Shown here piece after piece: positions 49,474-61,480 of a DNA stretch of 64,000 nucleotides; the stretch's first letter is position 1, and each line of letters starts with the position of its first letter. Under the pieces are notes generated by a model that was not told the origin of the DNA, did no database searches, and saw only the letters and a list, made by a program, of their open reading frames with translations. The DNA is from Pachypanchax playfairii. Taxonomy: Eukaryota > Chordata > Actinopteri > Cyprinodontiformes > Aplocheilidae. The stretch covers positions 10,760,679 to 10,824,678 of the forward strand of contig SSNP01000001.1 of the NCBI GenBank assembly GCA_006937955.1, given 5' to 3'. Made by a program: the position numbers and the translations under genes.

Positions 49474-50484
49474 ACACCCACTCTGATAAAAATCATGTTC
49501 TTTAACATGTTCTTGTGGCATTTTTCTGATGCTAGAGGACATATCTTAAAGAGGCCATTTCATACAAATTTCAGGACTTTGTGGTTATTTCTTAAGTATT
49601 AACCAGTAATATGAAACATTTTATATCTAAGAAACGTCAGGAAACACTGATTAACAGACATTTCAATCTGTCTGCGTCAAAATACAGCTGGTTCCGTCAG
49701 GCTTCGGCAGCAGTTTGTTCATATTCATTATTCGAATTTGCTGGACTCTGATTGGCTAACAAACTAGCCTATGAGAGCAAAGTATACTGTTTCCTGCCCC
49801 GCTGCGCATGGCAACAGCAGACGTTCTCTCTTCCTGTTTGTTACGTCTTAGCAGCAGCATGCTAGGCGTGGTTTCAACTGCAGGAGCTGCCGAATACTAA
49901 CGAACAAAGGAGTTGTGACGAAACAGATACAGGGTGAACTCTGGTGTTATCGCCACCTGCGTAGTTTGAGAGATTAAAACTGAAAGAGAAGTTGTTGACC
50001 TGTTTTCACACCCACTATGAAGGTAAGAACACCTGTGGAGCTAAAATATTCAACAGAAACCTCAGAAAAACAGTTTTTAATGGAAGGGCCTCTTTAAGAA
50101 AATTTAAAAATGAGCTCAAAATTGCATTTGAGTATTTCTGTATTCAAATCTCTGTGAATCAGTAGCAGATGCAAAAATACGGTATAAATTTGTGATGTAG
50201 GAAAGGCGCTGGGTGGGCCACAAGTTCCTACATTGCTAGCTGTAAGCTAGCGCTACTGCTAGCATAAACAAACAGTTCTCAGCAATGGCAAGGGGCAGAT
50301 GGATCCTTCAACAGTTCTGCCCACAGTACAGAGGCGAAATGCTAATGAGCTACTGCTGCTATGCAGAAACTACTTCCTAGAACACGGCACAGGTTTTGTG
50401 ATTTGGGGTAAAAACGCCATAATCATAATTTAAAAACCACAGAGAATGATTTAAAATAGCTTAAAAGATGATCGGAGTGGGTCT
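49474..50484. mobile_element. TTAA-flanked MITE, family B copy 1, interrupted by A7
   Basis: The left end ACACCCACTCTGAT and inverted right end AGACCCACTCCGATCAT are flanked by TTAA at 49470-49473 and 50485-50488. Net length without A7 and one TTAA is about 463 bp. Its sibling at 54325 is collinear through GCTAGAGGACATATC and AGCTCAAAATTGC without interruption. Non-coding. Confidence 0.8.
49550..50093 (-). mobile_element. TTAA-flanked MITE, family A copy 7 (nested in B1)
   Basis: Reverse 544-bp copy with both ends intact and TTAA at 49546-49549 and 50094-50097. The uninterrupted sibling B2 reads GACATATCGTTAATTTTAG at this place, confirming one TTAA before insertion. Confidence 0.9.
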
Positions 50485-50984
50485 TTAAAAGTTGCAGAAT
50501 GCAAACAAAACTGTACTGGAATTTAACAAGGATGTAGGAATTATATGCTTGAGTCACAACACACAAACTAAATCAACACTGATCCACCTGAAGTGAAAAG
50601 TCAACAATGTTCAACTGGATTGAAAAACCTCAGCAAGGTGTTGAGAGGTGCAAAACCTCATGACCACTGATTATCTCCATCTATCAACACACTAAGCCAG
50701 CTGTATAAAAAAACTTCTCATTTTTAAGCTTCTCAGTGAGAGAATCAACAATGAAGTAGGAAGTAGAACATCAGCTACTTCTCGTTTGTGGCCGATTTAA
50801 ACTCAAAGTTAACAATCAGAGTTAATTCTCTAACCACATCATGGACAAAAAACAAATACAGGACGTATTCTTTCTCCTTAGCAAAAATATTTAGTGTGTG
50901 AAGACACTTTTTTGTAGGAAGAGAAAACTTGTTAAAGCCTTGTAAAGCTCATAAAGTGATTTGTTTGTACTCGTTCGAATGGTT

Positions 50985-51250
50985 AATGTCAGAATCAAGA
51001 GCTCATTTGCCTCAGTGAAAAGCCCGGCTCTTTGCACGTCGCAAACAAAGGGCATTTTGTTGATAAAGCACCGTACTTGACATTCATCTGTTGTGCAAAT
51101 TAACGTTTAATAGCCAGACACATTTGAATATGGTCTTTCTTGACACAGTGAGAAACCCACCACGTCAACTACATACACAATAACCGGGGAACGAGAGATG
51201 GCCGCCAGCACTTCAGCCCACCACAAGCAACATTAATTGTTTCACAAAAG
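50985..51250. promoter_or_regulatory. Candidate conserved non-coding element
   Basis: Complex block with GTGCAAATTAACG and AACATTAATTGTTTC words, no repeats and no coherent exon. Inference from texture. Confidence 0.28.
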
Positions 51251-53479
51251 CTAACTGCGGTGCCCATTTGTCAGTGTTGTTTCTTGTTTCTTTGCTCTTC
51301 CTGTAAACAACTTTCCTTACACAGTTTGTTCATCATAACCCGATTCTTGGAAGAAAAGATTTTTTTTCCTTCTTTGTGCCCGGAAGTAAAAACCTTGAAA
51401 AACGCATAAGTAAAACGACCGGTGGGAGAAATGATGAAGTCAAATGATGCTTTTGTCAGATTTCTGAATTAAAAAGATGCTTGCCGAGGTATTGTTGCAC
51501 AAATGACCAACTGAGACTGCCAGTGTGCGTCTGTTATACACAAGAATGTTCTTTAGCCAAGCTCCTGAAACTATTTGAGATCTGGCAGACACACGAGCAC
51601 AAGGCTGAAAACAAAAACACACACGCAGAAATTCTTATACACACTTTCTATGGAGGCGATTACACCACAACCCCTGCTACTTGGCAGCGCTTCTCTTTGT
51701 GCTTCAGCTCAACAGTGTGACACCATCTGTCCACTGGGTGCTGTTTATTTGGTCCTGCTTGACTTCAGCTTGAGAGGAATTCACTTTAGCACTTCTCAGG
51801 TGGTACACAGTGTTTTAAAGGAGTTGTCATAAATTGTGGCAAAAGCCAGAACAATATTATCAAGAGAACGAGGGGAGGGGAAGAAACTACAAAAAGAGAG
51901 GAAGCCCCAAGTATTGCATTGGTGTGTTCCTTTAGAGCTGTTAGCTGTCTTCCTCAGGTGTGACAGACATGACAGCAGAGTCAGAACAGTACTTAGCACC
52001 TGCAGGTCAGGCAGAGTTAGACTCAAAAAACCCTTCCTTCAGGTCAGGATCAGGTGCTTTCCTTGGGGATAAGCGAGTGTGGAAACCCTGATACCAGTCT
52101 TGACCCTGTGTAAAGTGTTTGTGTGTGTAGCCATAAAAAAAGAGGCATCTCCTCCTGACTGAGACTGATGCGTGTCGATTGGTTGCCGGGTCATGCTCAG
52201 CATCCACGTGTCAGTGTCGGGTAAAATTAGTACACTTTGAGGGAAGACCCTCAGATTTGAGGGTTTCATTAGAGAGACCTGCTTAATCCAAATACATGTT
52301 TAATCCCCATTCAAACACCCGCTCACGCATGTACAGTAACATAGTCCATTCATGACTGATCCAAATAATGACTCAGTTAAAAGTCAAAAGGTCATTGCAT
52401 ATATTAAAGCCAAGTTGTCCCTGCACTGTCGCGCCATATTTTCTGCCGATCTGCTCCTTGTTTTTATCGTTTATTTTGACTGTTTTTATCATTTTAAGAC
52501 GGACGGACGGTGCATGTTGTAATACATTTACGCCCTTCCTGTGGGACTTTGAGTTTCTCCATGGTTATTCATCATCTTTCACACCAGTAGCAATATACCA
52601 CAATATAATTATGCAAAAAAAATAACGAGAGATCAGAATCATTTATGATGGTTTTTAGAGAGAATTAAGAAATTTTCCTCCTAAATTGCCCTGATACAAT
52701 GCAGTGGGCCGTCCTTTGACCCAATTCACGTCTAAGGAATCAAATGGAAATGAGCTATCAGGATTCAACCCTTGAAATGTTCCAGCACCAAAGAAATTAC
52801 AACTACAGGAGGGTTTTTTGTCAAATAACCTGCTAAAAATAGGATAATTACCTTTAGGTAAAAAATAATTGTTGTTTTCTTTGTGAATATTTGTCAGATA
52901 TCAACTTTTTATCCAAGGTGGGTGACTGGTTCAAATAAAACAGAATGTTACGATCATGAGGGAAATGTCTTTAGAATCAACAGATGTGGATAAACATGCA
53001 AAAATTTCATGATAATAAATCTTTTCTATGTTTTTTTTAGAGTGCTGTCAGATCACAGACTCCATGTCACAATTGTTGACAAGAGTTGAGGAGAATGCTA
53101 CAGATGTGATGAGTCAGTTGACAAAGCTGATCCTTGAGTCAGATAACATTTTTGAAACATGGATTCTCACCTTTTTTTTTAAGGAAAAGATAAAATCAGC
53201 ATTCTTCTTTTGTCTGTCTGTTTGAACCTAACGCCAGAGGCAGTTGGTGGTTAGCATATTTGAATAGCTTTTAAATAGCATTGGTCATAAAAAAGGAGGA
53301 GGCGGGACCAAAACCCCAGGGAACTAACGTCAAATCTTGTTGTTTTTGGATTTAATATTTACCCATGAGTTGAGTTTTGTGTGTGAATATCAGATTGAGG
53401 AAAAGAAACAACATTATTGATAATAAGTAACATCTACAGCTTGGTAACTCATTATTTACATAATTTACGTTCTTTTGAT

Positions 53480-53850
53480 GATCAATGACACCGATCTGTG
53501 AAAGCACTGTACCAATGCTGTGATGCATCGGCCAAAGAGGTTATAAACGGAGGCCATTTACCCTCATGAGAGCTCTCCTCATTCAGTGTTTCCCAGTTTT
53601 GGAGCATGTAGCTGCAGCGTTGATGCGCCGCTCATTAAAGACATTAGTTACAACCAAAGGAACTCTATTTCACGCACATCTCCTCGACTTGTTAAATGAA
53701 GCCTTGCAAATCCTCTACAGCTTTTATTAGCTGCCACTGATATTACTGGTCACAAATGATTGAACTCACAGAACTCTGATTTGGCTGATCAAACAGAGCC
53801 TCGAGATTATCAGCGTTATTTACGCCTGTGAATCCCTCCGACACACAAAA
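53480..53850. promoter_or_regulatory. Candidate conserved non-coding element
   Basis: About 370 bases of balanced repeat-free sequence (for example GCCGCTCATTAAAGACATTAG, shortened here by one base at each end in practice, and GATTATCAGCGTTATTTACG). No splice-bordered frame. One of the more convincing blocks by eye; still unproven. Confidence 0.35.
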
Positions 53851-54324
53851 AATAGAAAAAATGTGGCTTTATGGAAATGCATCCCTTAATGGTAATACAC
53901 TTTATAATGATTTATAGTAGAGGAATGTGTGAAAAATGTGGAAACATTAGCAGTATACACCCTCAGTTTAAATGAGCTAGTTTTCAGTTTACAGCTGGAT
54001 CATTTTACTTTTAATTGTATCTAGCCATAAACATCAAGTCGCAACGGCTCAGCTGTATTTATGAAGCATCGGAGGTCTATTTTAGAGCTCAAAAGTTCCA
54101 CTTTTACAAGTGAATTCCATCAGATAAGATCAATTCTATTATACTTGTGTAAAAAATAACAAATCAGAAGATTTGAGGTTTTATCCAATAAATTGGGGGG
54201 ATCAACATTCAAATATACCTGAATATATGGTGCTATCTACATGTTTTGTAAATACACAAATCACATGGAAACTGCACTTGAGACAATATTTTTTGAAAGT
54301 GAACTGCAGTAAAGAATATCTTAA

Positions 54325-54620
54325 AGACCCACTCCGATGAAAATCATGTTTTTTATGTTGTTAACATGTTCTTGTGGGTTTTTTCTGACGCTAGAGGACA
54401 TATCGTTAATTTTAGCTCAAAATTGCATTTCTGGGTATTTCTCAATTCAAATCGCTGTGAATCAGTAGCAGATGCAAAAATACAGTTTAAGAAAGACTTT
54501 GTGACGTAGAAAAGCCAGCAGGTGGGCCACAAGCGCTTATTCCGCACCGAGCCATCATAAACAGCGAGCTCTCAGCAAAGGGAGGGGCGGAGGGATCCTC
54601 CGCGCCAACGGATGATGTCA
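54325..54620. mobile_element. TTAA-flanked MITE, family B copy 2, right border unclear
   Basis: The left end AGACCCACTCCGATGA follows TTAA at 54321-54324. Similarity to B1 continues through GTGAATCAGTAGCAGATGC and GTGGGCCACAAGC to about 54600. The right terminus is not found; the element is truncated or continues as a longer variant. It carries the uninterrupted TTAA used by A7 in B1. Confidence 0.72.
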
Positions 54621-56274
54621 CAGCTCCACTTTTTAACTAACCTAAAACTCATCTTACTCTTGTCTTCATTTGTTCGTACCACCGTGCGATCGTTGTGCTC
54701 CATACCTCTCTTCCTGTTTTGTTACATAATTAGAGCACCACATACAGGTTCGGCATGGTAACTACAGTGTTTTGGAACTTTTTTTCCTCCGTTTTCATGC
54801 GAATGAATTTTTTTCAAGAAACACTGCAGAGTTTGAGGATACTTTTAAAAAAGATCCCAAAAAATTGTTTTGGAAAACCTGTTTCTAAGATGACGCAGAG
54901 CTGTAAAAACATTAAATCACAAGTATCAACCACTAAAAATGAAGAATTATTATGTTGCTGCATGTTGGCCTCAAAGTACAAATGTGAACCTCTGATATAT
55001 ACATAAATGTATGTGTGTTTGTGTGTGTGTGGGTACCGTTCACCATTGCCACGCACACAGGCAAGCAGGCAGGCCTCACATTGCCCACAGCTACTCGGTA
55101 AGGATTCTCGATAAGGAGAATTAGTCAAAACTTGGGAGCTGCCAGTCAGCGCCAATTAAACTTTAATCTTGGGCTGAAACAGGCACAAATAAATTAAACC
55201 CTTGTGAGCGGCAATGTGCACTCTCCTGATAATAGAGGATTGAAGTCGTCTCGGAGCAAGGCTGTGTGTTCCCCCAGCTCAGACATGGCAGGGAGTGGTG
55301 GAAAGGGAACTGAGGGTATGAGGCTGGTGACAGAGTGAACTGAAGGAAACTCTCAAAGTTAACTGAAACTGACATGGATAAATAAAAAGCACACAAACTA
55401 CAAGCTCCATGTACGCTGGACTGCAGAAGACAACAAACTGGAAAGGTTGTGTTTGAGTTTCTAAAAAACTCTTTCAGGAATTTCTAGGGTTGATGATAGA
55501 AAATAATAATAAAAGTTATTTGTTTCACAAAAAAAGCCTTTTTCTTCAATAGTCTTGGCCAAAACTTTGTCAAACAAGTGAACACGCGTTGATGCAAATA
55601 GCAAAGAGCCTTACTGGAAACATAACATTCACTCATGAAATCAAACAGCACCATTATGTTTTTGGTCTTGAATACACCACCACAAAGACAACAGCAACAA
55701 TAAAGTCTTAGAAACAACACACCTGGATCAGTATTTACTTTGAACATTTTAACACCTCATGACCCACAGACTGAGAACACATAAAAACAAGTACTCACAC
55801 TGTGCAGATATCTCAAATGGGCCATAGAAGGATAAAAGAGAACAAAATCCAAGGACGCATACCAACGTTATAATCATACCTCACATCAGACGAGAGACTG
55901 AATGTGTACAGAGATCTATGAGAAAACATCCAATCAACCTTTGAGTTAAACCATACAAAAAATATGTGAGCTTACAGGTTCCAACCTAAAAATGCAATAG
56001 AACTGGAAAATAAAAACTACTTAATCCTTGAAATATCCTGCATTTCATGTGAAAACACATACATAAGAGAAGTAAGAAGGCTTAGAAAATGAAAACACCA
56101 ATTTTTAGCACTTTTATTTTGAAATCCATTTTTCGTGTCTGTATGTCATTTTACTTAATATATATTTGTATTTCCATCCTTTTTTAATGACACATTGTTT
56201 TTTAATTGCCTTTGGAGAACATATTGTGTTGCTATAAGCATAGAATGTGCTATATATACAGTTTAATTTGATAT
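54621..56274. other. Non-coding sequence
   Basis: Short GT tract at 55010-55031; otherwise no repeats or genes are recognised. Confidence 0.4.
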
Positions 56275-57287
56275 TAGGCCTGTCGCGATAATCAATAAGT
56301 CAATTAATTGCGCGATAAGAAAAAATGAGCACGGTAAGTTTTTTGGCCGCGATAAATTTCTCTCTCTTTACCCAGCACAAGCTCTTAATTGACAGCCAGC
56401 TTGTCCTGCTGCGACACCTCCCTGCCAGCAGATGGCGTCTGTCATCACAACAACTGTAGAGTGTAGACTGAGTGCATGGATGTATGACTGTGTTGCACGA
56501 GAGCTATTAGCTCAGAGCTAATAAGAGGAAGTGGTGCCTTCGCCCCATAAGTTTAAGAAATTCGCTGCCCGTGAGTTGAAGCAAGCCCAGAGCGAGCTAA
56601 TAAAAGGCCGATAGAATTAGTTTCGAAGCCGAATGTAACTGCTGCAGTGTGGGAGAACTTTGGTTTTATCGCAAATGACCGCGGTGAACCAGTTAACTTG
56701 TGCGAACCAGTATGCCGCATGTGTTTTAAGAAAATAGCAACTAAAAGCGGCAATACAACAAACTTGCATCTGCACTTAAGACACAACCACCCTCTGCAGT
56801 TTTCCCAGCTGGGAAAAACATCAACAGAAGGGCCATCTACGTCCTCCCAACAAACTACAATTACTGGGGCGTTTAACCGGCAGACAAAATACAAACGGGA
56901 CAGCGCAAAATGGGGCACACTCACAGACAGCGTTGTCCGTTTAATTAGTAAAGAGATGCTCTGTTGTTTAGAGACTTTATTTATCCCATTTATTATTTTT
57001 GGCTGTGTTTGGTTTTTGTTCATTAACAATGAGACTGAGAGTCCATTCTATTTATCATTTTAGTTTGGTTGTAAAATTTCTTTCAGTTCCAGTGGAAAAA
57101 GTTTTTTTTTTTAATTAAAGTTTATTGATCTTTGAAAGGGTGTACTTGCATTATTATAGAATTAACATTACATTAGTCAAATGGTTTCAAAATGCCAGTA
57201 TTGTCATTTAGTACAATATTATCGTTTATCGCAATAAATTTTGAGACAATTAATCGTACAGCAAAATTTGCTATCGTGACAGGCCTA
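56275..57287 (+). mobile_element. Internally deleted hAT element
   Basis: The ends TAGGCCTGTCGCGATA and TATCGTGACAGGCCTA are inverted repeats with one mismatch. TTTGATAT is repeated exactly at 56267-56274 and 57288-57295, the 8-bp duplication expected of hAT. Length is 1013 bp, far below an autonomous element. A transposase N-terminal region survives inside. Subterminal CGATAA words on both sides are typical binding-site-like repeats. Confidence 0.9.
56575..57063 (+). pseudogene. hAT transposase N-terminal remnant with BED zinc finger
   Basis: The frame is open from just after a TGA at 56572. Counting from GTG at 56647, it shows WENFGF, then a BED-type finger with C23, C26, H43 and H48 (VCRMC ... 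NLHLHLRHNHP). A Ser/Thr-rich linker follows, then LTDSVVRLISKEM, which matches the segment after the BED finger in ZBED/hAT transposases. Coding similarity stops near residue 104; the remaining residues read into terminal non-coding sequence. The whole catalytic RNase H-like region and C-terminal dimerisation region are missing. It lacks a clear ATG. As a DNA-binding fragment it could at most bind element ends; any such role is speculation. Confidence 0.8.
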
Positions 57288-58079
57288 TTTGATATGATCA
57301 AAAGGAATGGAAAAGGGAAGTATCTGGATCGTCATAAGGTCGATCGACAAGAAAGCAGAACAGTATATCACAGATATTCAAACAGAACAATCACATTATG
57401 GAGGCAATAATTGGAAAGACATCAAATCAGAAAGCAACAGATCCAAAATGTTGGATTAAAGAGGGTACTAAGTTTAGAAAACAAGCACAGCTAACCATCA
57501 ACCAAGACAAGGGGGTTACACACCTGGAATTAACTCCTCCAGAGACCATCAGACAGCGGTGGACATGACCAACCTGGCAGATCTGAGAGATCAACTACTG
57601 GTCACTCCAGCAGAAAATAACTAATGAAGAAAATGTGACACAAACCCGGCGACGCTTCCGAAGAAGACTGCAGTTGATAGTTGAACCATACCAAGGTAAA
57701 GAAATCCTTTCACAGTTCATAACTAAACACATCATTTCATTAGAAATGCTAACCAGGCAAACAATTAACCTCCGTACGTCCAACAATTTGTGTAAAGACA
57801 GTGTGATTTTTTGTGGAAATATCTTCGGACGACGTAGGGTAGAATCATATCAAGTACTGCAATGGGTGCGCTGAAATTTAATAACAAAACCTAGCGTGAC
57901 GCTCCCAGTACCAAATGGAAATGATATTTTCAATCATGCTCAGGCATGGAAACCAGAGTAAAAGTATCAACCAGTATGATATTAATAATAAAGAAAAATC
58001 TACCCTTCATATCAGCCAGAGGAAAGGCTTTTAATGTTGCAATATTCTAAAGTATGGCTGTCTCCGCGTGCACTGCATT

Positions 58080-58310
58080 GAAGGGGATATTTCATTAATA
58101 TTTTTTAATGAATTACCGGCCTTATCTCCACTTCCTGTGCCCGACCTGTGCTAGCCTGGTGTTTAATTTCAGAGTAATTTTCCTGCCATGTGAGCATGCC
58201 GTTTGTGTATTAATGTCACGGGCCTTGTCAGCCACTGCCATGATTTATTCCAGAGTAGCGGTCACATACATCCTAATATCTTCAAAATAAGCCCCAGAGA
58301 GAGCGAAAGA
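58080..58310. promoter_or_regulatory. Candidate conserved non-coding element
   Basis: Complex, repeat-free block (TTAATGAATTACCGGCC, GTGTATTAATGTCACG, GCCATGATTTATTCC) followed by an AACAATA-rich tail. No coherent exon. Confidence 0.33.
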
Positions 58311-58639
58311 GACACTGTAATGAGAAAACAATAACATTAACAATATTAGCAACAATAATGAAAATAATTGCCAGTGAAGCAACAATGGTAATCACACATA
58401 GAGAAATACCTCTGTGTTTGACCGAATCGTACACAATTATCATGCATGTGTATATAATATAATTAATTCTATGTCTGAGTCTTTTAGCCCGAGGCAATCA
58501 GCATAGAATCAGTTTTGTATGTATAATAGATCAGAGCGCAGTTCATGAATAAAACAAACGTGGGGACTGTGCAGCAGTGACTGCGAATGTTTGTCTTTGG
58601 ACAGCAAAATCAAAGTGAACATGTAATATTGTGATAATC

Positions 58640-58960
58640 CATACTTGATGAATTCAATGGGCTGACTTGCCTTAGCTAAGTTCAGCTAATTTCCAGACAT
58701 GGCTTGCCTCTATAATTGAGTTTCCAATAACATTATGATTATTCCAGCCCACAAGATAATTGAATTCAAGGTATTTTTTCCCCTTAACGCCGCAATATTG
58801 TAGATGTGTGATTATTATGCATTTGCATGTAGATTTCAGTGCCTTCCTGAAACTCATCACTTTTCTTCTAACTTGATTTCCTATATTGTAGCATACATTT
58901 GGCTCATAACAAATGACGGGATCCCCTCTCCTTATGAGCACAGAGTCAATTATTCCAAAA
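58640..58960. promoter_or_regulatory. Candidate conserved non-coding element with octamer
   Basis: Holds CTATAATTGAG, AACATTATGATTATTCC, AGATAATTGAATTC and ATTTGCAT (58821-58828) in about 200 bases. These are homeodomain and POU-like words. Enhancer function is inferred. Confidence 0.35.
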
Positions 58961-59804
58961 AGTTCATTTTTATATCAATTTTATACCCCTCATATAATGA
59001 TATTGCATAAAAGATTTCAACTCAGAAAAGTCTACCCTGTGCCAACCTGTTTGTCATTCTCATTATATGTGAAAAGTGAATATTTTTACTGTTGAACTCA
59101 TTAAATTCACATCACTGCCAGGGATGCTCCCATGCCTCCAGTTTGATCCTGCTTAAGAAATTTTACCAAAGTTTTGACACCATGGCCCCAATGCTCATCT
59201 GTTGCATAATGTAGCTTGTATAGGCAGATAGGCGAGAAGTGTGAGGGTGTAGATGTAATTTTCATTAAGCTCGGAGAACCTGCCCCCTCCCAACAGTTGC
59301 AGCCTGTGCAAAAGGGTGTAGTTGGGGCACACAGCAGATCAGCTGAATATTGTAGCATGTTAGTACTTTTTTGACAGAGACGAGATGCAAAAAAGTATGC
59401 AGTTTTTTCCGTTTTTTTTGCACCCCTAGGTAAACTAGTAAGAATCTGCCTCTGCGGGAAATAATGCATTTTTGACAGTGTAACAAGGAGAAGTTGAAAC
59501 ATTCATGCATCATGGAAGCATAATAGAAAATATTTTATACAAGATTCCAAAATGTAGGAAATTATTTACCACATTGCCCTTGTCTTAGTCAGTCTTGAAT
59601 TCGAGCCCATTTCTGACTGGGCTACAACTAGTTGGAAGGCACAAAATTGTGAGAAAAAATGTGAATAGTTGGAATGACACAGAATTAGGATGTACAACTC
59701 ACACGTTTTTAACAAGGTCTGATCATGTGTGGTCATGACTGTTGCATCAATTTTTTAGTAATTATGTTTCAATTTGTTCAACCTTTACCCACAGTTTATT
59801 TACA

Positions 59805-60040
59805 ATTTGGACACCTTTGGACACTTCACCCACTTTGCCTGTTTGGTGGTGGTCGGAGGGTCCGGTGGCAGCCACACCTCTATCAGTGTCTGTCCCGGAT
59901 AGCTGTGGCAACAACATACGTGTAGTTTACCACCACCAAATGTGTGAGTGTGCGTGTGAATGGTTGAATGACAAAACTGTAGAGTGAAGTGGTTTGTGTC
60001 CTTTGACTTGAAAGGTGCTATACAAGTGCAGGCCATTTAC
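59805..60040 (+). repeat. tRNA-derived SINE, head missing
   Basis: Shares ACACTTCACCCAC, TGGTGGTGGTC and GTGAATGG with the copy at 2487. It retains the characteristic 3' end GGTGCTATACAAGTGCAGG. The tRNA-like head is absent. Confidence 0.75.
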
Positions 60041-60959
60041 CAAACTGTTCGAAAGTTGATAGGCTTTTTTTTACTTTCTAACACACTGACACCAAACTGA
60101 GAATTGTTCAAGACAGATTCAGGACTTGTCTTGCTAGTAGATCTTTAAAATTCAAGCAACAACACAGTGAGGCCCTACAACTTCACATAAAGACATTAGT
60201 TTTAGGACCTATAGGAATCTCCTTTGCAAATGCCATTTCCAACAGTTACAGCCCCTTGATACTGGCTTCATCTCAGAAAGCAAAATTTTAGCATGATCCA
60301 TTAGCATTAGCAGCGACTTGTGCTAAATGTCACATGAGAAAATCCGTGGGCAGCTTAGCTGCTGCTATAAGCTACTGGGCGCACATGGCTGGTTGCAAAT
60401 GGGAGCTCTATTCATTCTCAGCATTCAGAGTAGCCACAGGGTCCGTACGGTGAGGATGGCACCAGCCAAGACATCATGCCAGAGTTTAGCTGTTGTTTTG
60501 CATAAATGTTGAATCATGCCAGTGTCCTTTTAGAGTGTAACAACAGCCTGCAATGATATTGATTTAATGCTCACTAATATTTAAACTGCCCTGGGGGATC
60601 AGTACTGTTGAACATGATTTAATATGACTCTACTAGTACAGGATATAAAAACAGTCACAACACCAAAATCATTATTTGGTGTCTGATTTAACTTTTTATA
60701 CACACATCAGATGATACGAGGCCTGTTTCAACCTTCAGTGTTAAAGATGTCGATGAGTGAACGACATGATGATGACAGACCATGACTCAACTTGTTCATA
60801 TGTTTTTCTTGTTTATTTTCTGGAGGTGATGTGCAGTGATGGTGGATGTGGTTAGAATCTGCAGTGCTGATGAGGAATGAGGGAAAGGAAAGCAAGAAAT
60901 AAAGGAGCAAAAAAGGTTGCAACAACTTTAACAAAACATGACATGCGAATGAGCACTGA

Positions 60960-61390
60960 GTCCTCATTTACATATGCTGACATTTTGCAGAGAATATTTC
61001 AACGTTAGGCTGAGCTGTAATGAACTCCTGCCAGGGAGCAGTCAAGGAATAATGTTTCCATAAAGGTAACCTGTCCACATCTCCTCCAAGAGAAAGATGT
61101 GGAGGAGGAAAATAGACATTTTTTCTCCCTCTCTCTCCTCTTCCACACTAGCTGTTTGGCAACAAAGGAGGTATTTTTCTTTCAGTGTGCTTCATCCATC
61201 TTAGCCCATACTGATTTAGTGTATTTTTCCAGCCTTTTTACAGGCTAATTGGACACGGCAACGGTGAATTTGTTAGTGGTGACACCTTGCCTACCCATTG
61301 GGAATGCATCTCATTACCGGACGCAATGTCCAGGAACATCAGATATTATTAGCTGTCATTAATCTGCCATACATGGTGGAGGGGGACAAG
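60960..61390. promoter_or_regulatory. Candidate conserved non-coding element
   Basis: Two complex segments flank a C/T-rich patch at 61125-61145. Words such as GGCTAATTGGACACGG, CTCATTACCGG and GCTGTCATTAATCTGCC are typical of developmental enhancers. No exon is seen. The strongest block by eye in the window; function is inferred. Confidence 0.37.
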
Positions 61391-61480
61391 GGGGAAAGAA
61401 GGGCGACAGAGGACACACAAAGTTTAAAAAAAATTATATCTCTCTGTATGTTGGAGAGGATTGTGTGATGAAGTCAAAGT

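Larger units (their letters stand above)
50489..54320. other. Non-coding sequence with conserved-looking blocks
   Basis: No gene is recognised. Blocks at 50985-51250 and 53480-53850 are listed separately. An open frame after TTTTTTTAG at about 53040 lacks a donor and was not accepted as an exon. Confidence 0.35.
57288..60959. other. Non-coding sequence with conserved-looking blocks and a SINE
   Basis: Contains the listed blocks at 58080-58310 and 58640-58960 and the SINE at 59805-60040. No gene is recognised. Confidence 0.35.

Noticed and set aside
53028..53225. Open frame after a TTTTTTTAG acceptor (peptide with DSMSQLLTRVEENATD)
   Set aside because: No donor, the phase does not fit the exon at 49019, and the frame runs into a poly-T stretch; probably chance.
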